From Bacillota bacterium (GTDB lineage Bacteria; Bacillota; Clostridia; Lachnospirales; Lachnospiraceae), in NCBI GenBank assembly GCA_023411225.1, contig JAEYPA010000105.1, positions 12,683 to 76,682 of the forward strand: 64,000 bases of DNA, written 5' to 3'. Each line of letters opens with the position of its first letter. The first letter of the stretch is position 1. The notes below the pieces were generated by a model. It searched no databases. It saw nothing but the letters and a program-made list of their open reading frames with translations, and was not told the DNA's origin. Made by a program: the position numbers and the translations under genes. Shown piece after piece: positions 43,703 through 53,078 of this stretch.

Positions 43703-44935
43703 ATGAACGAAGATAAGAAAAATGTTGAAGGGCCAAGTGTTGAAGGGCAAAGTGTTGAAGAACAACAGTACAATGATTTAAAATTATTATTCAATAGTAT
43801 GTCATGTATGACTGCTACTGAAGAAAAGGTTAAATTTTATAATAAGTTGGCCGATGATTTTAATAAACTAGGAGACTTTCAGGACGCTAAGGAGTTATCC
43901 AAGCAGTGTAAGACGTTAGCCAAAGAAGCTAAGACTTTGTCTGATGATGCAAAACTTACGGAGGCCAGAGAATTAGTTGAGAATGCAAAATCAGCAGATG
44001 ATCTAAACAAAGCAGATAAGCTTTTAAAAGAATTGAAAGATTATAAGGATGCTGCTGAGATTCATACCTTATGTAAAAATTCATATAGTAAATTACTAAA
44101 AAAAAGAAGACGTGGTTTGTATATGTTTTATATAGTAGTTGCCTGTGTGATAGTTTTAATCTTACTTTCAAGAGTAAATCTGGTTCGCTTTCAGTTAGGT
44201 AGGGTAGTAGGCAAAGCTGGAATGAATCGGTGGGCCGTCAGTATATTTACGGACCTTAAGGACTATAAAAACAGTGATAAGTACCTAAAGGAATATAGCT
44301 ACAAAGTAGGTAAAGATATCATGTCAGGAAAAAACCTTGGTAAAAATGATTACAATAAAGCCAAGGATGCTTTTTTAGCAGCAGATGGGTATAAAAAAGC
44401 CCATCAATGGATTGCTGATATTGAACAAAAACAATTGACATATAAAAATGTTGGAGAGAAAATCAAGTTAGGAAAAGCTAAATGGGTAATTGCAGAAAAA
44501 CAGGATAATAAGGTTTTGGTTGTGAAGGTGGATGGAATCTTAGATCTTCCCTATTCCATAAATGAAGGGAATGTAACATGGGAGAACTCTTCTCTAAGGA
44601 ACTATCTGAATACTATATTTCTTGAGGATAATTTTACGAAGGAAGAATGTAAATATATATTAGATACCAAGGTCCTTTCCGCAGATAATAGCCAGTATCA
44701 CACCTTAGGTGGCAATGATACTGTGGATAAGATATTTATACTAAGTGCAGAAGAGCAATTAAAATACAAAGAAGTATTAAATAAACATGGTAACAACAGT
44801 TGGTTAAGAAATCCAGGAGCTTCTCCAGATACAGCTATATTTCTTACTCCTAAAGGCCAGATTATGTATTATGGATATACTGCTGATTCTATAGATGTGT
44901 TAACAGTACCGGCATTCTGGTATCAATTAGATTAA
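43703..44935 (+). CDS. Membrane protein with C-terminal DUF6273-like domain
   Basis: 410 residues. A Glu/Gln-rich start with a triple VEGxS-type pentapeptide repeat leads into an alpha-helical region (~20-130) with degenerate TPR-like repeats (DAKELS, DYKDAAEI). One membrane helix lies near 138-158. The extracellular or extracytoplasmic C-terminus (~250-410) resembles DUF6273 (WVIAEKQDNKVLVV, ENSSLRNYLN, SWLRNPG), a clostridial domain of unknown function. AGGAAGG precedes the ATG. The GreA-like gene follows after 11 bp, so the two share a transcript. Confidence 0.65.
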   Translation: MNEDKKNVEGPSVEGQSVEEQQYNDLKLLFNSMSCMTATEEKVKFYNKLADDFNKLGDFQDAKELSKQCKTLAKEAKTLSDDAKLTEARELVENAKSADDLNKADKLLKELKDYKDAAEIHTLCKNSYSKLLKKRRRGLYMFYIVVACVIVLILLSRVNLVRFQLGRVVGKAGMNRWAVSIFTDLKDYKNSDKYLKEYSYKVGKDIMSGKNLGKNDYNKAKDAFLAADGYKKAHQWIADIEQKQLTYKNVGEKIKLGKAKWVIAEKQDNKVLVVKVDGILDLPYSINEGNVTWENSSLRNYLNTIFLEDNFTKEECKYILDTKVLSADNSQYHTLGGNDTVDKIFILSAEEQLKYKEVLNKHGNNSWLRNPGASPDTAIFLTPKGQIMYYGYTADSIDVLTVPAFWYQLD

Positions 44936-44946
44936 AGAGGGATGGT

Positions 44947-45417
44947 ATGTATAATAAATTAACCCAGTCGGATATAAGAAAGTTGGAAGAAGAGATAGAA
45001 TACCGCAGGTTAGTGGTTCGTAAGGAAGCCTTAGAGGCTGTAAAGGAAGCAAGAGCTCAAGGCGATCTTAGTGAAAACTTCGAGTATTATGCAGCGAAAA
45101 AAGATAAGAATAAGAATGAGAGCCGTATTCGTTATCTACAGAGAATGATTAAGACAGCAATAATTGTGTCGGAGGATTCCAAGGAAGATGAAGTTGGCCT
45201 TAATAAGAAAGTGGAGTTGTATCTTGAAGAGGATGACGATACAGTGATTTATGAAATAGTTACTACCGTTCAGGGTAACTCTCTAATGAACAAAATTAGC
45301 ATAGAATCCCCACTGGGTAAAGCTCTCTTCGGTCATAAGATAGGTGATAGAGTACAGATTTATGTAAATAAGGATTATAGCTATTATGTAGTGATTAAGA
45401 GAATCGACAATATATAA
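44947..45417 (+). CDS. greA: GreA/GreB-family transcript cleavage-like factor
   Basis: 156 residues. The N-terminal coiled coil has the tip motif GDLSENFEY, with the acidic residues Asp40 and Glu43 that enter the RNA polymerase channel. The C-terminal half is the FKBP-like Gre domain, ending in a KIGDRVQIYVNKDYSYYVVIKRI strand region. Gre factors rescue backtracked polymerase. The weak conservation of the C-terminal half and the pairing with a membrane DUF6273 gene suggest a second, specialised Gre protein rather than the housekeeping GreA. GAGGGATGG precedes the ATG. Confidence 0.8.
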   Translation: MYNKLTQSDIRKLEEEIEYRRLVVRKEALEAVKEARAQGDLSENFEYYAAKKDKNKNESRIRYLQRMIKTAIIVSEDSKEDEVGLNKKVELYLEEDDDTVIYEIVTTVQGNSLMNKISIESPLGKALFGHKIGDRVQIYVNKDYSYYVVIKRIDNI

Positions 45418-45421
45418 AGAT

Positions 45422-45458
45422 AATGGGAAACTGTAGGAGACAACAGTTTCCCATTTAT
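45422..45458 (+). terminator. Terminator between convergent genes
   Basis: AATGGGAAACTGT (45422-45434) pairs with ACAGTTTCCCATT (45443-45455), an 8-nt loop, then TATATTTCTT. It can serve the Gre-like gene and, read from the other strand, the transporter gene. Confidence 0.75.
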
Positions 45459-45463
45459 ATTTC

Positions 45464-46855
45464 TTATAGAGTAATCCATCCAAATACACTAGCAATGGAG
45501 CTGATTAGTATAATAGCAATACAGATAGGTGCTAGGTACTTTATGAAGAACTCATACATTTTTTTTCGATGGAAGGCGGAAGAGATTTCTACTTCTTTCG
45601 CAATCGCTTTAAAACCAGTTACATATACAATTAAAAGACAAGTGGATAAGGCTGCAATTGGCATCATAATGGAATTGGTCAAAAAATCAAAGAAATCCAA
45701 GAAGGACATTCCAAAAACCTTAATGAAGTCCAGTGCACCGTATCCAAGTGCGGAAGCAGTGCCTAAAACCATCATGATAAGTCCCATTAAAAGGCAAGAT
45801 TGCATACGTCCCCATTTTAATTCGTCCACCAAGGTTGAAACACTAGTTTCCAATAAGGAAATTGCACTTGTCAAGGCAGCTAAAAGGACGAGGAGAAAGA
45901 ATATAATTCCTGCAGGTGTACCGATTCCCATACTTGCAAATACCTTAGGAAGGGTAATGAACATGAGAGATGGTCCAGCCTTAAGGGTATCCGGGTTACC
46001 TCCGGAAAAGGCAAATACGGCGGGGATAATCATAAGACCAGCTAAAACAGCGATTCCAGTATCAAAGATTTCTACCTGCTTAGTAGAGGATTCAATATCC
46101 ACATCCTTTTTCATGTAGGATCCATAGGTATACAGAACCCCCATCGCTATGGAAAGAGAATAAAACATTTGTCCCATAGCTGCAACCACAGTCATCCAGG
46201 AAAAATTTTTGAAGTTTGGTATAAGGAAGTATTTCACACCTTCCATGGCACCTGGTCGGGTTATAGAGTATATCGTAACAATAATGGACAGGAGGACAAG
46301 AAGAGGCATCATAATCTTAGACACTCGTTCAATTCCATTCGTTACACCTGCTAGAATTACGAGAAAGACCATCGCGGAGAATACAATAAACGCCATCTCT
46401 GTGTCTATGGATGAGCTGATAAAATCATTGAAATAGGAATCTCCTGCCAATACATTTACATTTCCTTTTACATATTCAAATAAATATTTGACTACCCAGC
46501 CACCGATTACACTGTAGTATGGCACAATCAGCATAGGGATAACAGCATTGATCCAGCCCCCTAATTTAAAGGGTAGTTTTTTCCCGAAGGTTGCAAAAGC
46601 CCCAACCGGACTTTTTCCAGTCATACGCCCCAAAGCAGTTTCTGACACAATTAGAACATAGCCAAAAGTCAGCATCAAAATCAAATACACGACTAAGAAC
46701 ATACTTCCGCCGTATTTGGCAGCTAGGTAAGGAAAACGCCATATATTACCTAGGCCCACAGCTGAACCGGCTACGGCTAGGACATAGCCAATACGTCCAG
46801 AAAAATTAGCGCGAGGCGAATGAACTGACTGTGTCTTGGATACGTGTTTCTTCAT
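45464..46855 (-). CDS. Sodium-dependent transporter, neurotransmitter:sodium symporter family
   Basis: 463 residues with 11-12 membrane segments. The start motif FSGRIGYVLAVAGSAVGLGNIWRFPYLAAKYGG is the family's sodium- and substrate-binding first helix, with the unwound NIWRFPY region. FYSLSIAMGVLYTYGSYMKKDVDI is also typical. Bacterial members such as LeuT and MhsT import amino acids with Na+. GGAGG precedes the ATG by 7 nt. It stands alone. The substrate cannot be read, but a hydrophobic or aromatic amino acid is likely. Confidence 0.92.
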   Translation of the reverse strand: MKKHVSKTQSVHSPRANFSGRIGYVLAVAGSAVGLGNIWRFPYLAAKYGGSMFLVVYLILMLTFGYVLIVSETALGRMTGKSPVGAFATFGKKLPFKLGGWINAVIPMLIVPYYSVIGGWVVKYLFEYVKGNVNVLAGDSYFNDFISSSIDTEMAFIVFSAMVFLVILAGVTNGIERVSKIMMPLLVLLSIIVTIYSITRPGAMEGVKYFLIPNFKNFSWMTVVAAMGQMFYSLSIAMGVLYTYGSYMKKDVDIESSTKQVEIFDTGIAVLAGLMIIPAVFAFSGGNPDTLKAGPSLMFITLPKVFASMGIGTPAGIIFFLLVLLAALTSAISLLETSVSTLVDELKWGRMQSCLLMGLIMMVLGTASALGYGALDFIKVFGMSFLDFFDFLTNSIMMPIAALSTCLLIVYVTGFKAIAKEVEISSAFHRKKMYEFFIKYLAPICIAIILISSIASVFGWITL

Positions 46856-47171
46856 TTCATTTCCTCCTTAGTATAATAGATAATGTAAGGATATCATTGA
46901 AGTAATCAACTTGCAATCGGAAAAATATATTAGTCGAAATATGTAGAACATTTAGTAAAAAGTTGTAGTGAATTTAGGAACCTTAAAGAAAAAACAGTAG
47001 GACTTTAATGTTTTGATCATATCATCAGACAAACTAAGTGTCTTAGAATAATATTGAAAACAGAATATTTTTAGTATAATATGGTATAAACATGAAATTA
47101 TGAATAATAGATAGAGGGTAACATGAAAGAGGTACATAGTATCCATATTCTGAAGAGGAAGGTGAGATGAT
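46856..47171. other. Intergenic region with the acetyltransferase promoter
   Basis: 316 AT-rich bp between divergent genes. A promoter candidate for the downstream gene is TTGAAA at 47054 with TAATAT at 47077 (17-bp spacer); an overlapping TATAAT at 47075 gives 15 bp. No ORF with a ribosome site and no repeat was found. Confidence 0.45.
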
Positions 47172-47717
47172 ATGGAATTAGAACTAAGAAATATTGAAAT
47201 GAATGAGTTAAATAGGGACTTGTTTTCTCATTTTATTCGCAGACAAGTCGTAACGGAATGCTTTCGTAAAATGGAAGGTCAGTGGGTAACAAAGGAGAAT
47301 CCATTTGTTGATGACTGGTCAGAGGAAGATTATGAGGAACTCCTATATTATTTAAAAAATACAGTGAGGACAGGAGGACTCTTAGTAGGATCATTTTACG
47401 ACAATAAGCTAAAAGGATTTGTCTCTGTAGAAGGGAATCCCATCGGGAGCAAAGGTCAGTATTATGATTTGTCTAGTATTCATGTGTCGGAAGATTGTAG
47501 AGGACAGGGTATCGGTAAGCTTTTATTTTTAAGGGCTAAGGAGTATGTTAGAGAAAGAGGAGGAAAAAAGCTTTATATATCTGCACACTCTGCAGTAGAA
47601 ACCCAGGCTTTTTATAGATCCATGGGATGTGTGGAGGCAGAAGAATATATCGCAGAGCATGTGGCAAGAGAGCCTCGGGATTGTCAGTTGGAATGTGACG
47701 TTATCCTCAAAAGTTAA
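47172..47717 (+). CDS. GNAT-family N-acetyltransferase
   Basis: 181 residues with a single GNAT domain. The acetyl-CoA-binding motif A is clear (SSIHVSEDCRGQGIGKLLFLRAKEYV, with RGQGIG as the pyrophosphate loop). Motif B follows (KLYISAHSAVETQAFYRSMGC). An AAGGTGAG-like site precedes the ATG. The acceptor substrate is unknown. It is followed 27 bp later by a PhzF-family gene and the two may form a small operon. Confidence 0.88.
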   Translation: MELELRNIEMNELNRDLFSHFIRRQVVTECFRKMEGQWVTKENPFVDDWSEEDYEELLYYLKNTVRTGGLLVGSFYDNKLKGFVSVEGNPIGSKGQYYDLSSIHVSEDCRGQGIGKLLFLRAKEYVRERGGKKLYISAHSAVETQAFYRSMGCVEAEEYIAEHVAREPRDCQLECDVILKS

Positions 47718-47744
47718 AAATAAAAGGAAAGAAGGATAGATAAT

Positions 47745-48521
47745 ATGCAATACTATATGATTGATGCATTTGCGGATGAAGTATTTAAGGGCAATCCAGC
47801 TGGGGTATGTATTCTGGATGAACCATTGGCGGAAGAAAAGATGCAAAAGATTGCATTTGAAAATAATTTATCAGAAACAGCATTTGTGTACCCAGAGGGT
47901 ACTCGTTATAATCTTAGGTGGTTTACACCAACTTTTGAGATTGATTTATGTGGACACGCTACATTGGCAACTGCGTATGTGCTTAGTCATTATATAGATA
48001 GCAAGTCTTCTGTATTTGAGTTTGATACTGCTAGTGGATTACTGACGGTGACAAAATGTGATGATTTGTATGAAATGTCACTTCCCCTTAAGATGCCACA
48101 AGTCATGCCAACTACAAAGGAATTGAATGAACTTCTTGGAGTGGAAGCTGTAGCACTTTATTCTGAGAGAGATCTCTATGTAGAATTAAAGAGTGAGGAA
48201 GAGGTAAAGTCTTATGTTCCGGACTACGCGGCTCTTCAGACTATTACGAAATGGCTAGGTGTGGTCCTTACAGCACCTGGAACAGATTGTGATTTTGTCT
48301 CTAGATACCTATGCCCAGAATTAAATATGGAAGACCCCGTTACCGGTTCTTCCCACAGCAGTCTGGTCCCATTATGGAGTAAAAAGCTGGGTAAGACAGA
48401 GTTAGTTGCGAAGCAACTATCAAAACGAGGCGGTATCTTATATTGTAACTTAGAAGGAGACAGAGTAATAGTGGCAGGGAAGGCTGTGCTGTATCTAAAA
48501 GGTGAGATAGAGGTATCCTAA
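47745..48521 (+). CDS. PhzF-family isomerase
   Basis: 258 residues. PhzF features: the N-terminal IDAFADEVFKGNPAGVCIL, the general-base glutamate in NNLSETAFVY, the DLCGHATLATAYVL block and the C-terminal DPVTGSSHSSLVPLW block. The fold is two diaminopimelate-epimerase-like halves. PhzF isomerises an intermediate of phenazine synthesis, but no other phenazine gene is present, so this is one of the many uncharacterised stand-alone relatives. AAAGGAAAGAAGG precedes the ATG. Confidence 0.9.
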   Translation: MQYYMIDAFADEVFKGNPAGVCILDEPLAEEKMQKIAFENNLSETAFVYPEGTRYNLRWFTPTFEIDLCGHATLATAYVLSHYIDSKSSVFEFDTASGLLTVTKCDDLYEMSLPLKMPQVMPTTKELNELLGVEAVALYSERDLYVELKSEEEVKSYVPDYAALQTITKWLGVVLTAPGTDCDFVSRYLCPELNMEDPVTGSSHSSLVPLWSKKLGKTELVAKQLSKRGGILYCNLEGDRVIVAGKAVLYLKGEIEVS

Positions 48522-48868
48522 GTCAGAGGTGCCCTGTGAGAGTGACAGCTAGACGGTTATTAAAATATAAACAAATATTACGAAGAAATATATGGAATAA
48601 GGTAGAAAGAACTGTTATAATGTAATATGTAATGAGTTAGACAAAGTATTCATCTTCAAATGCATTTAAGAAAATGGTGGACATGGAAGGTATATTGTGA
48701 AACCTTAAGAGATGTGGTATCATATAGATACAATCTAAAACAATTATGTTCTTTCTTCTTACTGGAAGAGACGAAAAAAGGTATTACATATTACGAATAA
48801 CATTATACTGTATAAAGAAACTATATGAAACTATAAACTCTATATTTAAAAGAAAGGATAGGATTAAA
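48522..48868. other. Leader region of the ferritin gene
   Basis: An extended -10 box TGTTATAAT lies at 48613-48621 without a good -35. This leaves a ~240-nt leader before the ferritin ribosome site, which includes a short hairpin GTATC-atata-GATAC near 48716-48730. I do not recognise a riboswitch or a clear Fur box. The in-frame upstream extension of the ferritin ORF lacks a ribosome site. Confidence 0.35.
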
Positions 48869-49381
48869 ATGCTTAACAAAGAAATAACAAAGTTATTAAA
48901 CGAACAGATTAATAAGGAACTGTACTCTGCATATTTATATTTAGATATGGCAAATTATTATGCAGATCAAAATCTAAATGGATTTGAAAATTGGTTTTAT
49001 ATACAAACCCAAGAGGAAAGAGATCATGCAATGCTATTTCGTCAATACATACTAAATAATGGTGAATCAGTTGTTTTAACAGATATTGCTGGACTTAATG
49101 AAAAGTATAGTGATTTTAGAGAACCATTGGTAAAAGCTTTGGAACATGAAGAATATGTAACTGCTTCCATAAATAAAATATATGGAGAAGCTTATAAAAT
49201 AAACGATTTTCGTACTATGCAGTTCCTTGATTGGTTTATCAAAGAACAGGGCGAGGAAGAAAAGAATGCAGATGATAATATCAAAAAATATGATTTATTT
49301 GCAGGTGATCCAAAAGGATTATATATGTTGGATAACGAAATGAAAGCTCGAGTATATGCAGCTCCATCCTTAGTCCTATAG
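48869..49381 (+). CDS. ftnA: Ferritin
   Basis: 170 residues from ATG 48869, with AAAGGATAGG upstream; the 41-residue in-frame extension is unlikely to be translated. It is a four-helix ferritin with ferroxidase ligands Glu17, Glu50, His53 and Glu94, and Gln127 and Glu130 near the third site. No heme-binding methionine pattern of bacterioferritin was seen. It stores iron in a 24-mer shell and protects against peroxide. It is monocistronic, followed by a long hairpin. Confidence 0.93.
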   Translation: MLNKEITKLLNEQINKELYSAYLYLDMANYYADQNLNGFENWFYIQTQEERDHAMLFRQYILNNGESVVLTDIAGLNEKYSDFREPLVKALEHEEYVTASINKIYGEAYKINDFRTMQFLDWFIKEQGEEEKNADDNIKKYDLFAGDPKGLYMLDNEMKARVYAAPSLVL

Positions 49382-49431
49382 TAGGATACATAATATAATT
49401 ATTCAATACTGAAGAGCCCATTGAAGGCATA

Positions 49432-49490
49432 AATAATAGCTATTATTCCAGGTCATTTAAACATGGGGTAATAGCTATTTATTATATTAA
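49432..49490 (+). terminator. Terminator of the ferritin gene
   Basis: AATAATAGCTATTA pairs with TAATAGCTATTTATT around a structured ~25-nt loop that contains CCAGGTCATTT/ACATGG. The T run is interrupted, so strength is uncertain. Confidence 0.55.
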
Positions 49491-49552
49491 TAGTTTAAGA
49501 AAGTTTTCTTTCTTTAAAACGATGGACAGTACGGATACAGGGAAGGATTGTC

Positions 49553-50314
49553 ATGAAAGAATGGTTTTCTATAGATCAAATTGACACAGTTACACATATT
49601 ATCAGCGAATATCGTCACTGGGAGGAAACACATAGTTATCTGCTAGAGGGCAATGAACGAGCTTTACTGATAGACACAGGTCTTGGTATCTGCAATATAT
49701 CAGAAGAGGTGAAAAAACTTACTGATAAACCAGTGACAGCAGTTGCCACACACATTCACTGGGATCATATCGGTGGTCATAAATATTACCCAGACTTTTA
49801 TGCGCATGAAGCAGAACTGAACTGGCTTTCCGGGGAATTTCCACTAACCATTTCTACCATTTGTGAAATGGTGGTTGATCGTTGTGATTTACCTGAGAAT
49901 TATGATGTCAGTACTTATGAATTCTTTCAGGGAACACCAACACAAGTATTGCATGATGGTAATACTATTGATCTCGGTGGTCGTATTATTACGGTACTAC
50001 ATACACCAGGACATTCTCCCGGGCATATGTGCTTCTGGGAGCAAGAACGAGGGTATCTTTTTACGGGTGATCTGGTTTACAAGGACACCTTGTTTGCTTA
50101 CTATCCTTCCACTGATCCACAGGCATATCTTAAATCTCTCCAAAAGGTTGCTGCTTTGTCAGTAAAACGTGTATTTCCAGCGCATCATACGTTAGATATA
50201 CAACCAGAAATTCTCATTCGTATGAAGGATGCGCTTTACCAACTTGATAAAGTAGGGAAGCTAAAGCATGGAAGTGGAACATTTCATTATGGAGACTGGG
50301 GAATCTGGCTATGA
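49553..50314 (+). CDS. MBL-fold metallo-hydrolase
   Basis: 253 residues. Zinc-binding motif HxHxDH is present as His67-x-His69-x-Asp71-His72 (THIHWDHIGG). The third-ligand HTPGHSPGHM block, the GDLVYKDT aspartate block and a late FPAHH histidine complete the site. The family includes glyoxalase II-like thioesterases and lactonases; the substrate is unknown. An AAGGATTG site precedes the ATG. It ends before a strong hairpin and is monocistronic. Confidence 0.9.
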   Translation: MKEWFSIDQIDTVTHIISEYRHWEETHSYLLEGNERALLIDTGLGICNISEEVKKLTDKPVTAVATHIHWDHIGGHKYYPDFYAHEAELNWLSGEFPLTISTICEMVVDRCDLPENYDVSTYEFFQGTPTQVLHDGNTIDLGGRIITVLHTPGHSPGHMCFWEQERGYLFTGDLVYKDTLFAYYPSTDPQAYLKSLQKVAALSVKRVFPAHHTLDIQPEILIRMKDALYQLDKVGKLKHGSGTFHYGDWGIWL

Positions 50315-50362
50315 CATAAATATTGTGGCAGATGATATTGATGAGTCTGATACGGTGTAAAT

Positions 50363-50403
50363 ATAATCAGGGGCTTTCGTTCATTAGGAAAGCCCCTGAT
50401 TAT
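50363..50403 (+). terminator. Terminator of the MBL-hydrolase gene
   Basis: A perfect 15-bp stem (50363-50377 with 50389-50403) with an 11-nt loop. The T tract after it is short. Confidence 0.65.
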
Positions 50404-50562
50404 ATTATGTAAGGTATTCATAGGATAACCGTCTATGCTGTTGATTGTGAGATATTGGTACAAGACTATGCACTGCGAAATATAATACATAAATCGAGTG
50501 ATACTATTATAGAAATTCTATCTTTAATGGAATATAATATAATGAGTATAAGGAGGATAAGT

Positions 50563-51450
50563 ATGCCAGACATTCAATCAGATGCATCCGAAATATTACA
50601 TTATGATATTCCTGATCATCCTGTTTTTTATAGAAAAAATATCATTTCTGCACAATATACGTTTCATGAATTATCCACCCATTGGCACGATGAGGTTGAA
50701 TTTGTGTATGTTAGCTCTGGAAGTATAAGGTATCAACTCAATGGATTTATGGTGAGAATGAAGGCTGGGGAAGGTATTTTTGTAAATTCCAGGCAACTAC
50801 ATTTGATTGTTAGTGATCATTCAGATTGTGAATTATATTGCCTGATTTTTCATCCTACTATTCTATGTTCGTCAAACCATGTGGCGAAACAATTTGTGGT
50901 TCCTGTTATAGATAATGCTAAAATTCCGTATCTGTTGTTGGATGAAAATGTAAATTGGCATAAGACAATAATTGAGAATATTGTATACATAGAGACTGCT
51001 TTATCGAGGGATACAGGTGAATTAAAGGTGATGCAATACCTGTTTGATATTTGGGCTGCTTTATATGGGAATATGGAGAAATCCTCAGACAGTGAATATT
51101 CTCCAAATCAGGATTTGGCATTAGTGAAGGCTATGATCATATTTATACAAGATAATTATCACCAAAAAATAGGATTGCAAGATATCTGTGCTGTTGGAAT
51201 GGTAGGAAAAACAAAGGGAATTGCGTTGTTTAATCGATATTTGAACATGACACCAATGGAGTATGTCGGTAGTTATCGAATCGAAAAGAGTTGTTTCTTA
51301 TTAAAGAAAACTGATAAAACAATTACACAGATTGCATATGAAACAGGCTTTTCAGATGGTAGCTATTTCTCAAAACTATTTAAAAATAGAATGAGGATGA
51401 GCCCACTGAGTTATCGAAAGAGTGTAGAAAGGGGTAAGGATGAAGACTAA
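50563..51450 (+). CDS. AraC-family transcriptional regulator
   Basis: 295 residues from ATG 50563, with AAGGAGG 6 nt upstream. An N-terminal cupin-like ligand domain (~15-145, with THWHDEVEFVYVSSG) is followed by two AraC helix-turn-helix motifs (~190-290; MTPMEYVGSYRIEKSCFLLKKTDKTITQIAYETGFSDGSYFSKLFK). Its end overlaps the first ABC-2 permease gene by 11 bp, so it is the first gene of, and likely the regulator for, that exporter. The inducer is unknown. Confidence 0.9.
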   Translation: MPDIQSDASEILHYDIPDHPVFYRKNIISAQYTFHELSTHWHDEVEFVYVSSGSIRYQLNGFMVRMKAGEGIFVNSRQLHLIVSDHSDCELYCLIFHPTILCSSNHVAKQFVVPVIDNAKIPYLLLDENVNWHKTIIENIVYIETALSRDTGELKVMQYLFDIWAALYGNMEKSSDSEYSPNQDLALVKAMIIFIQDNYHQKIGLQDICAVGMVGKTKGIALFNRYLNMTPMEYVGSYRIEKSCFLLKKTDKTITQIAYETGFSDGSYFSKLFKNRMRMSPLSYRKSVERGKDED

Positions 51451-52246
51451 GAGTAGTAAAGTCTATTTTTATGTATACAAAATACAGATATTAAAAAGTC
51501 TGGCATATAAGTTTGATGTGTATGGCAATATAATAATGCAGACGATTATCATGGTGGCAACAGCATATTTTTGGAGAGCTCTATTTAAAAATGCTGATTC
51601 AGTACAAGGAGTTACAGTAAATACTATGCTGACCTATACGGTGGTTTCTTCCATGATTTCTGTGGTACTGACAACAAATGTTGAGCGGAGAATTACCCTT
51701 AGTGTTAGAAAAGGTACGATAGCCATTGATATGATGAGGCCGGTTAATATCTTTAATGTTTTTTTTGCAGAAAACTTGGGTGGTGTAACAGCGTTGCTGT
51801 TTCAAAACCTGTTGCCGATCTTAATCATTGGAAGCGTTTTGATTAAATTGCCAGCACCTTACAGTGCTATGAGTTTTCTTCTATTCATAGGTAGCCTAAC
51901 ACTGGCCTTTTTTGTTAATTGGTACTTGGCTGTTTTGTTTGGGATGCTGGCATTTTCTGTGATTGAAATGGATGCTCTGATTCAGGTGAAAAAGCATTTG
52001 ATTAGATTACTGTCAGGAAGTATAATTCCAATTTGGTTTTTCCCAGACTGGTTTCAAGGTATATTAGAGGTGTTGCCGTTTGTCTATCTGTATCAAATGC
52101 CATTAGATATATTCATTGGAAAATATACAATGGAATCTTTGACTAGAGGGCTATTAATTCAGCTTGTTTGGACTGTTGTTTTGTTTTTAATATATCGATA
52201 TATGCAAAAAAAAGTGACTGGAAAGATTATGATTCAGGGAGGTTGA
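51440..52246 (+). CDS. ABC-2 family transporter permease
   Basis: 268 residues with about six membrane helices, of the ABC-2/DUF990-type half-permease group. The N-terminal LKSLAYKFDVYGNIIMQ, a repeated alpha-helical core and the LSGSIIPIWFFPDWFQGILEVLPFVYLYQMPLDIFIG segment near 190-235 are characteristic. Together with the next permease and an ATPase it makes an exporter. The ATG at 51440 overlaps the AraC gene. Substrate unknown; related systems export viologens, drugs or peptides. Confidence 0.85.
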   Translation: MKTKSSKVYFYVYKIQILKSLAYKFDVYGNIIMQTIIMVATAYFWRALFKNADSVQGVTVNTMLTYTVVSSMISVVLTTNVERRITLSVRKGTIAIDMMRPVNIFNVFFAENLGGVTALLFQNLLPILIIGSVLIKLPAPYSAMSFLLFIGSLTLAFFVNWYLAVLFGMLAFSVIEMDALIQVKKHLIRLLSGSIIPIWFFPDWFQGILEVLPFVYLYQMPLDIFIGKYTMESLTRGLLIQLVWTVVLFLIYRYMQKKVTGKIMIQGG

Positions 52247-52250
52247 GAAA

Positions 52251-53075
52251 ATGAAAAAATGTACCAAATCTCTACTTCATTACTTAGATGTGACAAGAGT
52301 ATGTATAAAAATAGCATTTCTCACTATTATAGAGTATCCATCCAGTATATTGGGATGGCTCTTATCTAATCCCATTCAGTTTATCGTGGGTTTTGCAACT
52401 ATACAATTTGTGGTGCAGGAATTTGGACAGATCAATGGCTGGAATTACGGCCAGCTAGCATTCCTATATGGGCTTTCTGTGATCACACATGCCCTCTCTA
52501 TGATATTTTTTATTCAGGGATGGTTTATGGGCTACTTCGTGCTAGAAGGTGAGTTTGATAGATATCTGACAAGACCACTTAGTGTACTGTACCAGTTTTT
52601 CTTTACTCAGATTAATGTGTTTGGTCTTACCGATTTAGTACCAGGAATACTTGTATTTGGATATGGGTGTTATAAGGTTGGTTTTCAATGGAATATCCCA
52701 AACATAATAACTCTTCTTGCACTTTTAATAGGAGCTACATTGATTAGAGGAGGGATATATATTTTGTTAGGAACCACCTCCTTTTTTACAAGAAGTGCAA
52801 ATGATTTTGGTCAGTACACACAGGAAGTTTTTGATAAAACCACAATGTATCCCATTTCTATGTATCCAGAGAGCATCCAGTTTATCTTGACATATTTGAT
52901 TCCTATTGGTTGGGTAAGCTTTTACCCGGTATCTGATATGCTTGGTATTCAAAGTACATATGCCCAGTTTCCTGGAGCAATAGGACTTACTTTTTTGATT
53001 GGAATATTGGTTATGGTAGTGGCAGGTTTATTCTTTAATTTTGGTTTAAAGAAATATGAAAGTGTAGGAAATTAA
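52251..53075 (+). CDS. ABC-2 family transporter permease
   Basis: 274 residues, second half-permease, again with about six helices (first near residues 20-45). ILGWLLSNPIQFIVGF and the FTRSANDFGQYTQEVFDKTTMYPISMYPE block around 178-206 are typical of this subfamily. It starts 4 bp after the first permease with GGGAGG upstream and ends 3 bp before the ATPase gene, so all three are translated together. It forms a heterodimeric channel with the first permease. Confidence 0.85.
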   Translation: MKKCTKSLLHYLDVTRVCIKIAFLTIIEYPSSILGWLLSNPIQFIVGFATIQFVVQEFGQINGWNYGQLAFLYGLSVITHALSMIFFIQGWFMGYFVLEGEFDRYLTRPLSVLYQFFFTQINVFGLTDLVPGILVFGYGCYKVGFQWNIPNIITLLALLIGATLIRGGIYILLGTTSFFTRSANDFGQYTQEVFDKTTMYPISMYPESIQFILTYLIPIGWVSFYPVSDMLGIQSTYAQFPGAIGLTFLIGILVMVVAGLFFNFGLKKYESVGN

Positions 53076-53078
53076 ATT

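Noticed and set aside
43730..43775. Three tandem 15-bp units encoding VEGPS, VEGQS and VEEQ
   Set aside because: Too short and inside a coding sequence; ordinary low-complexity protein linker, not a CRISPR or regulatory array.
45423..46118. 231-codon plus-strand frame
   Set aside because: It lies antisense to the sodium symporter gene, whose product is an unmistakable family member; the frame is a codon-bias shadow.
48522..48868. Riboswitch or Fur box in the ferritin leader
   Set aside because: The leader is long, but no conserved riboswitch core or 19-bp Fur inverted repeat could be identified by eye.
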